A model generated the notes under the pieces. That model did no database searches. It was not told the origin of the DNA and was given only the letters and a program-made list of their open reading frames with translations. The position numbers and the translations under genes were made by a program. This document shows, piece after piece, positions 33,108-38,049 of a stretch of DNA of 38,049 nucleotides (within the stretch, counting starts at the first letter, position 1; each line of letters begins with the position of its first letter). The DNA is from Acidimicrobiales bacterium (GTDB lineage: Bacteria; Actinomycetota; Acidimicrobiia; Acidimicrobiales; DATDAH01): NCBI GenBank assembly GCA_016794585.1, contig JAEUJM010000004.1, positions 1-38,049 on the forward strand. Direction: 5' to 3'.

Positions 33108-34460
33108 TCAGAACGGGAGCTCGGCGGCCTGGAGCCCCATGAGCTCGTCGAACATCGCGCGGCAGGCGGTCTCGTCGGCGGGGGAGCACGGGTCCTCGAC
33201 CACGGCCTGGTAGGCCAGGTCGGGGTCGTGCTCGAGGGCGGAGCGGACGACGAGGTCCTGGAGCGCGACCTGCGTCGCCACCCAGCCGGCGAGGGGCTCG
33301 CCGAGGGGCGGCATCTCGTCCGGGTGGATGCCGTCGCCGTCGACGGTGGCGCCCACCTCGACGATGGCGCCGTCGGCCACGTCGGGCAGGTACCCCCGGT
33401 TGGGCACGTTCACGGCCATGATCCGCGTCGGCTCGCCCGTCCACCGCGCCGCGATGATGGGGATGACCTCCTCGAGGCTGTGGCCGACGCGGTGCAGGGG
33501 GAGGGGCACGGTCGTGTCCGCTGCCCAGGTGGTGAGGCGCTCGGTGGCCGCGTCGAAGCGCTCGAAGAAGTCCATGTGGGTGGGGTGGTACGGGCCGACG
33601 TCGAGCGCGAAGGGCAGGTACTCACCGATGTGGCTGTCCACCGAGCAGGGCACCAGCCCGTACTCGCGGACCATGTGGGCCACGAGCGGCGTGTACACCT
33701 GGTCGGCCAGGCCGGCGAGGGGCAGCGGCTTCATCGCCGCCTTCCACAGCGGCACCGTCCGCGCCGGGTAGTCGAAGAACGCTTTGGAGAAGCGCTCGCG
33801 AAGCACAGGGAGCAGGTCCTCGCCCGTACGCGTGTCGACGAGCTCGGTGAAGAAGGTGAAGTGGTTGATTCCGGAGGCCCGGCCCTCGAGGTGCTTGGCG
33901 GGCACCCGCAGGAGCTTGGCGAGGCGGACGACGCCGATGGGGCCCTCGTGGCACATGCCCACGTTGGCCACCCGGGTGCCCCGGTTGATGGCGAGCGTCA
34001 CGCGACTCATGGGGTTCGAGAGGTTGATCAGGAAGGCGTCGGGGCAGTGCTCCTCGATGGAGGCGCAAATCGACAGGGTGTTCTTGATGCTGCGCAGCGA
34101 GTGGAACACCGCTCCCGGCCCGCCGTTCTCCCCGTTGATCTGGCGGGCGCCGTGGCGGTTGGGGATCTCGTAGTCCTGGCGCCAGTAGCGGTAGCGGCCG
34201 AACTCGGCGCTGCTGATGCAGAAGTCGGCGCCGGCGAGGGCCACCGCCGGGTCGGTGCTGCGGTCGAGGCGCAGGGGCGCGCCCGACGCCGCGTTCAGCT
34301 TGGCCGCGAAGCGATAGGCGCGGGCCAGGCGCTCCTCGTTGACGTCGTGCAGCACGAGTCGGGCGCCGGCCAGCGCCGGCGTGTGCACGAGGTCGTTCAC
34401 CATGGTCGGCCCGAAGGACATGCCGCCGGCGCCGATGAGGGTGATGGTCGGGGCGATCAC
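33108..34460 (-). CDS. GH4 family alpha-glucosidase/alpha-galacturonidase-type glycosidase
   Basis: The 450-aa protein has the NAD-binding start of GH4 (TITLIGAGGMSFGP at 5-18), Asn149-Pro-Met (LSNPMSRVT), Cys170-His171 (VGMCHEG) and Asn199-His200-Phe201 (INHFTFF); Cys170 and His200 are the expected metal ligands. These unusual glycosidases use NAD+ and Mn2+ and work by oxidation-elimination. The CHEG/INHF forms resemble the LplD/alpha-galacturonidase branch more than the classical 6-phospho-glucosidases, but specificity is inferred. It is the first gene of a minus-strand pair with the acetyltransferase. Confidence 0.9.
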   Translation of the reverse strand: MIAPTITLIGAGGMSFGPTMVNDLVHTPALAGARLVLHDVNEERLARAYRFAAKLNAASGAPLRLDRSTDPAVALAGADFCISSAEFGRYRYWRQDYEIPNRHGARQINGENGGPGAVFHSLRSIKNTLSICASIEEHCPDAFLINLSNPMSRVTLAINRGTRVANVGMCHEGPIGVVRLAKLLRVPAKHLEGRASGINHFTFFTELVDTRTGEDLLPVLRERFSKAFFDYPARTVPLWKAAMKPLPLAGLADQVYTPLVAHMVREYGLVPCSVDSHIGEYLPFALDVGPYHPTHMDFFERFDAATERLTTWAADTTVPLPLHRVGHSLEEVIPIIAARWTGEPTRIMAVNVPNRGYLPDVADGAIVEVGATVDGDGIHPDEMPPLGEPLAGWVATQVALQDLVVRSALEHDPDLAYQAVVEDPCSPADETACRAMFDELMGLQAAELPF

Positions 34461-34582
34461 CGTGGTTTTCTCCGCAGGGCCCGGGTCGGGAGAGGCGTGG
34501 CCCTTGGCCCCACGCTAGGACCTCGACCACCGTGGGACCTCTGCCCCTTCCGCGCGGCCGGTTCAGGCGGTAGACGAGAGGC

Positions 34583-35419
34583 ATGTGCCGCTGGAACGCG
34601 TACTACGGCAAGCCCTTGGTCATCGACGAGCTGCTCTACCGCACCCGCCACGGCCTCATCGACCAGAGCCTGCACTCCCGCATGGGCGCCGAGACCACCA
34701 ACGGGGACGGCTTCGGGTTGGGGTGGTACGACGCCCTGGGCAGCGAGGATCCGGGCCGGTTCCGCAGCATCGAGCCGGCGTGGAACGACGCCAACCTGCG
34801 CGACCTCGCCGGCCACCTGACCTCGCCGCTCTTCCTCGCCCACGTGCGGGCCAGCATCGGCAGCCCGGTCCAGCAGACCAACTGCCATCCGTTCCGCCAC
34901 GGGCGCTGGCTGTTCGTGCACAACGGCTTCATCGACGGGTTCCACCAAGTGCGCCGTGACCTGTTGCTGGCGCTCCAGCGCGAGCAGTTCGACGCGCTCG
35001 AGGGGTCGACCGACACCGAGGTGCTCTTCCGCCTGGCCCTCACCCTGGGGGCGGAGGACGACCCGCTCGCAGGCCTGGCCCGGGCCATCGGGGTGGTCGA
35101 AGCGCTCGGCCGGGCACAGGGGATCGAGCACCCGATGCAGGGCACCTACGCCATGAGCGACGGGCGCTCGCTGTGGGCCGCTCGCTACTCGACACAGCAC
35201 CGGTCGCGCACGCTGTTCGTGTCGAACGACCTGGACACGTTGAAGCGCCTGCACCCCGACGAGTCCCGCCTCGCCCACCTCGACGAGACCTCGCGGGTGG
35301 TGGTGTCCGAGCCGGTCTCGGACCTGCCGGGGGACTGGGCCGAGGTGCCCGAGTCCACCGGTCTGGTCATCGGGGCCGCCGGCCTCGAGCAGGTGCCGTT
35401 CGTGCCGCTGGCGTCCTGA
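34583..35419 (+). CDS. Class II glutamine amidotransferase (EgtC/YafJ-like)
   Basis: The 278-aa protein has Cys2 at the N-terminus after Met removal (MCRWNAYYG), the nucleophile of N-terminal nucleophile amidotransferases, followed by TNGDGFGLGWY, LAHVRASIG and HPFRHGRWLFVHNG, all family features. It would hydrolyse glutamine or a gamma-glutamyl amide; EgtC (ergothioneine) and YafJ are the nearest named types, but no egt genes are next to it. ATG at 34583 is fixed by the required Cys2. It is divergent from the GH4 gene across 122 bases. Confidence 0.88.
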   Translation: MCRWNAYYGKPLVIDELLYRTRHGLIDQSLHSRMGAETTNGDGFGLGWYDALGSEDPGRFRSIEPAWNDANLRDLAGHLTSPLFLAHVRASIGSPVQQTNCHPFRHGRWLFVHNGFIDGFHQVRRDLLLALQREQFDALEGSTDTEVLFRLALTLGAEDDPLAGLARAIGVVEALGRAQGIEHPMQGTYAMSDGRSLWAARYSTQHRSRTLFVSNDLDTLKRLHPDESRLAHLDETSRVVVSEPVSDLPGDWAEVPESTGLVIGAAGLEQVPFVPLAS

Positions 35420-35482
35420 CTTCGCGGCGAAAGGGGCCATGGTCCCTGGCTGTCTCGCCGCCGGCCGTGTAGGCAGGCGGGC

Positions 35483-36739
35483 ATGGCCATGAACGTGAAG
35501 CCGATCGCCACCCTCGATGAGCGCATCAACGACATCCGGGGGCGCACCGCCGAGATCGTCAACGAGGACATCATCCCCAACGAGTCCGTGCTGTGGCGCT
35601 CGGCCGAGGACAGCTCGTTCACCGAGCACAACGAGGCCCTCGAGCTTCGGGCGGCCATCAAGGATCGGGTGAAGTCTGCCGGCCTCTGGGCGCCTCACCT
35701 GCCCACGGAGTACGGCGGCATGGGCCTCGACTTCCTCGCCCACGCCTACATGAACGAGGTGCTGGCCTACGCCCTCGGCGCCGCCTCGCTGTTCGGCGTG
35801 GTGGCCCCCAACAGCGGCAACCAGTCCATCCTCGTGAAGTACGGCACCGAGGAGCAGAAGCGGAAGTGGCTGCTGCCCCTCATCGACGGTGAGATGGAGT
35901 CCGGCTTCTCCATGACCGAGCCCCACAACCCCGGCTCGGACCCCCGCTCGCTGACCACGTCCGCCGTGGTCGACGGCGACGATTTCGTCATCAACGGGCA
36001 CAAGTGGTTCACCTCGAACGGGATCGACGCGGACTTCTTCATCGTCATGTGCCGGGTGGTCGACCCCAACGCCGAGGACCCGGACCCCCGCAAGGGCCCG
36101 ATGGTGCAGATCATCGTCCCGACCGCCACCAAGGGCGTGAACATCGTGCGGGGCATCGGCGTGTGGGGCCGCAAGACGTCGGACCACTGCGAGGTGAAGT
36201 ACGAGGACGTGCGGGTGCCCGTCGAGAACGCCCTCGGTCGGGTCGGCGAGGGTCACCAGGCCGCGCAGGACCGCCTCGGCGCCGGTCGGGTGTACCACTG
36301 CATGAACTCCGTCGGGCAGATGTGGCGGGCCTTCGACCTGATGGTCGAGCGGGCCCGCAGCCGTGAGGTGCACGGCGGCCTGCTCCAGGACAAGCAGTTC
36401 ATCCAGGGCTTCATCGCCGACTCGTACATGGACATCCAGGCCGCCCGCCTCATGACCATTCACGCCGCCGAGAAGGTCGACGCCGGCATGCAGGCCGCCC
36501 GCACCGACATCTCGGCCATCAAGATCTTCGTGCCCAACGCCTACACCCGGGTGGTGGACCGGGCCATCCAGGTGTGGGGCGCGGCCGGCGTCTCCAACGA
36601 CCTGCCGTTGTTCGCGATGTACCAGGGCGCCCGCACCCTGCGCATCGCCGACGGCCCCGACGAGGTGCACAAGATCCTCATCGCCAAGAACGTCCTCGGC
36701 CAGTTCGCGAGCGGCGAAGGCTGGGACTTCGGCAACTAG
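35483..36739 (+). CDS. Acyl-CoA dehydrogenase (ACAD10/11-like branch)
   Basis: The 418-aa protein follows the acyl-CoA dehydrogenase layout: helical N-terminal domain, beta domain with FSMTEPHNPGSDP near 150 (FAD/substrate loop) and GHKWFTSNG, and a C-terminal helical domain with QVWGAAGVSNDLPL and IADGPDEVHKILIAKNVL. The last motif is typical of the ACAD10/11 group and of many actinobacterial enzymes of unknown acyl substrate. The reaction is alpha,beta-dehydrogenation of an acyl-CoA with FAD. No electron-transfer flavoprotein gene is nearby. A 52-bp palindrome starts 11 bases after the stop. Confidence 0.93.
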   Translation: MAMNVKPIATLDERINDIRGRTAEIVNEDIIPNESVLWRSAEDSSFTEHNEALELRAAIKDRVKSAGLWAPHLPTEYGGMGLDFLAHAYMNEVLAYALGAASLFGVVAPNSGNQSILVKYGTEEQKRKWLLPLIDGEMESGFSMTEPHNPGSDPRSLTTSAVVDGDDFVINGHKWFTSNGIDADFFIVMCRVVDPNAEDPDPRKGPMVQIIVPTATKGVNIVRGIGVWGRKTSDHCEVKYEDVRVPVENALGRVGEGHQAAQDRLGAGRVYHCMNSVGQMWRAFDLMVERARSREVHGGLLQDKQFIQGFIADSYMDIQAARLMTIHAAEKVDAGMQAARTDISAIKIFVPNAYTRVVDRAIQVWGAAGVSNDLPLFAMYQGARTLRIADGPDEVHKILIAKNVLGQFASGEGWDFGN

Positions 36740-36750
36740 CCCGGCGCCCT

Positions 36751-36802
36751 CGTTCTGGTACCTCGTTGGCTACGCAGGCGTAGCCAGGTACGTACCGGGA
36801 CG
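36751..36802. repeat. 52-bp palindromic repeat, subfamily B-like, single copy
   Basis: It begins CGTTCTGGTAC and ends GTACCGGGACG, an 11-bp inverted end in which two positions are G-T pairs, with an inner perfect repeat TGGCTACGC/GCGTAGCCA. It aligns without gaps to the element at 14962 with 39 of 52 identical bases. It starts 11 bases after the acyl-CoA dehydrogenase stop. Confidence 0.88.
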
Positions 36803-36876
36803 GCTCGTCGGGGCGATGAGTCCGTGCGCCGGCGCCCGTCGGTTCCGTGGGACGACCGACGAGGGAGGATGACGAG

Positions 36877-37155
36877 ATGAGCGAGCTCGACCACGACTTC
36901 GAGGCCACGCTGGAGAAGAGCCCGGCCAAGGGCGGCTGGACCTACGTGGTGATGAAGGACTCGGCCGAGTTCTTCGGCACCCGCGGGCTCGTGAAGGTGC
37001 GGGGCACCGTCGACGGCCACGCGTTCCAGAGCTCGTTCATGGCGCTGGGCGACGGCCGCCACAAGCTCCCGGTGAAGGCCGACGTGCGCAAGGCCATCGG
37101 CAAGGAGGCCGGCGACGACGTGACCATCCACCTCGCCGAGCGCTTGGAGTCCTGA
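36877..37155 (+). CDS. DUF1905 family protein
   Basis: The 92-aa protein has the DUF1905 core: a beta-rich chain with [43 protein letters not shown] and [29 protein letters not shown], closely matching family members from actinobacteria. The function is unknown; a small beta-barrel binding role has been suggested for the family. ATG at 36877 follows GGGAGG at 36863-36868. It sits between two 52-bp palindromes (36751 and 37191), one on each side. Confidence 0.9.
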   Translation: MSELDHDFEATLEKSPAKGGWTYVVMKDSAEFFGTRGLVKVRGTVDGHAFQSSFMALGDGRHKLPVKADVRKAIGKEAGDDVTIHLAERLES

Positions 37156-37190
37156 CCCTGCGCGGCCGCCTCCAGAAAGCCCAGGTCCGC

Positions 37191-37242
37191 CGTTCTGCCA
37201 GCACGAGCCTGTTCTGCAGAACACGCTCGTGCTGGCAGAACG
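37191..37242. repeat. 52-bp palindromic repeat, subfamily A, copy 2 (near-perfect palindrome)
   Basis: The two 26-base halves are reverse complements at 25 of 26 positions; only position 19/34 (C opposite C) fails. The outer arm CGTTCTGCCAGCACGAG is 17 bp and the centre contains the 12-bp palindrome GTTCTGCAGAAC (37211-37222). It lies between the convergent DUF1905 and hydrolase genes, 35 and 24 bases from their stops. Confidence 0.93.
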
Positions 37243-37266
37243 AGCAGTCTTGGGATGGCCCGGACG

Positions 37267-38049
37267 TCAGGGCAGGTGGGACCGGATCACGGCGAGGCAG
37301 TCGTCGGGGGCCTCGACCTGGACGAAGTGGCTGGCGCCCTCGATGCGGTCGAGGGTGGCGCCGAGCTCCGCCGCCCACTGCTCGGCCCACTCCCACGTGA
37401 AGATGGGGTCGGCGTCGCCGAAGGCCACGTGCTTGGGGATGTTCCACGTCGGCAGCGCCGCCCGGGCCTCGGCCTGGAGGGCGCCGTCGCCCAGCTCGGG
37501 CTCGGCGAAGGGGATGCAGAACGGGAAGCGGCGGGCGCCGGCCTTCGCGGCGGCGTCGGGGAAGGGGGCGTCGAAGGCCCGCACCAGCAGGTCCTTGTCG
37601 ACGTCGGGGCGGCGGGTGGTGCCGGCCACGATGACGCCGGTGGGCATGTCGCCGCCGAGCTGCTCGGGGTCGATGGCCGCCTGGCGCCACCACTGCACGC
37701 CCTCGGAGTACTCGTGGTCGTCGGCGTGCAGCCAGGTGTTGAGGATGAACAGGCGGGCGTAGCGGTCGCGGTCGGCCACGGCGTTCATGAGGCCGATGGG
37801 CCCGGCCCAGTCCTGCACCACCAGATGGATGCGGTCCAGGTCGAGCCCTTCGATGAGGCGGGCCAGCGCCTCGCGGTGGCGGGCGATCGTGTACCAGTCG
37901 TCGTCGGTGGGCTTGTCCGAGCGGCCGAAGCCGAGGTGGTCGGGGGCGACCACCCGGTAGCCGTCGGCCACCAGGGGCCCGATCCAGTCCTTGTAGAGGT
38001 AGGCCCAGCTGGGCTCGCCGTGCAGCAGCAGGAACGTGCCCCGCTCCTC
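37267..38049 (-). CDS. Alpha/beta hydrolase, haloalkane-dehalogenase-like, 5' truncated by window edge
   Basis: The frame stays open to the last base (start lies beyond the window). It contains HGEPSWAYLYKDWIGPL with the oxyanion-hole HGEP, then DHLGFGRSDKP, the nucleophile in LVVQDWAGPIG (Asp followed by the halide-binding Trp), an acid residue in FGDADPIFTW and the catalytic His in GASHFVQVEAPD. These residues are those of haloalkane dehalogenases (DhlA/DhaA relatives), which release halide from alkyl halides, though related esterases share most of them. About 260 residues are visible. It ends 24 bases from a 52-bp palindrome. Confidence 0.88.
   Translation of the reverse strand, partial: EERGTFLLLHGEPSWAYLYKDWIGPLVADGYRVVAPDHLGFGRSDKPTDDDWYTIARHREALARLIEGLDLDRIHLVVQDWAGPIGLMNAVADRDRYARLFILNTWLHADDHEYSEGVQWWRQAAIDPEQLGGDMPTGVIVAGTTRRPDVDKDLLVRAFDAPFPDAAAKAGARRFPFCIPFAEPELGDGALQAEARAALPTWNIPKHVAFGDADPIFTWEWAEQWAAELGATLDRIEGASHFVQVEAPDDCLAVIRSHLP

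Noticed and set aside
37191..37242. LexA/SOS box in the palindrome core
   Set aside because: The core is GTTC-TGCA-GAAC, the reverse arrangement of the actinobacterial GAAC-N4-GTTC box.

Overview
The window is 38 kb of very GC-rich DNA with many GTG starts, Shine-Dalgarno sites of the AGGAGG type and densely packed genes on both strands. The gene content (a DUF222/HNH protein, several F420-type oxidoreductases, an ECF sigma factor of the ECF42 type, acyl-CoA dehydrogenase, DUF2236 protein, VapBC) points to an actinobacterium. A complete recC-recB-recD operon, rather than AdnAB alone, suggests a deep branch such as Acidimicrobiia; that assignment is inference.

Layout. 1-2541: a small accessory-looking patch with the 3' end of a DUF222/HNH endonuclease gene, an unknown 137-aa protein, a short protein resembling the C-terminal part of AbiEi antitoxins, and a VapB/VapC pair behind a double-palindrome operator. 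2631-7283: a two-domain VOC protein, a PPOX/F420 oxidoreductase, a serine beta-lactamase-like hydrolase, a Ddn-like F420 nitroreductase (minus strand) and a 14-TM drug-efflux MFS protein. 7366-9397: a phosphate module (PHO-box-like site, DUF47 regulator, Pit transporter, small membrane protein). 9460-11109: an SF2 helicase. 11290-12896: a DGPF/YCII protein and an ECF42 sigma factor with a C-terminal extension, behind a promoter that looks like the sigma factor's own target. 13013-21904: recD, recB and recC on the minus strand. 22083-28581: a methyltransferase-like membrane protein, a GH51 arabinofuranosidase, a molybdopterin oxidoreductase, an acetylpolyamine amidohydrolase, an unknown CxxC protein and an AhpD-like protein. 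28710-34460: a CPBP protease, a D-aminoacylase-type amidohydrolase, a DUF2236 protein, a hexapeptide acetyltransferase and a GH4 glycosidase, all on the minus strand. 34583-38049: a class II glutamine amidotransferase, an acyl-CoA dehydrogenase, DUF1905 and a truncated haloalkane-dehalogenase-like hydrolase.

The most unusual signal is not a gene. Five intergenic elements of exactly 52 bp (12943, 14962, 15058, 36751, 37191) are palindromic, have related ends CGTTCTG...CAGAACG, and fall into two internally different subfamilies. Each one lies in a short intergenic gap next to gene ends. One is a 52-bp palindrome with only one non-complementary position pair; two stand in tandem in the only real gap of the recCBD operon. 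They look like a dispersed palindromic repeat family whose function (terminator, mRNA 3' element, protein-binding or mobile hairpin) cannot be decided from this window.

Other regulatory sites read directly from the sequence are a TGTCGA-N17-CGTC promoter ahead of the DGPF/ECF42 pair, an 11-bp-period PHO-box-like repeat ahead of the phosphate operon, and paired TGATATCA palindromes ahead of vapBC. No tRNA, rRNA, CRISPR array, insertion sequence or prophage gene was found, and no gene-free stretch exceeds 300 bases.
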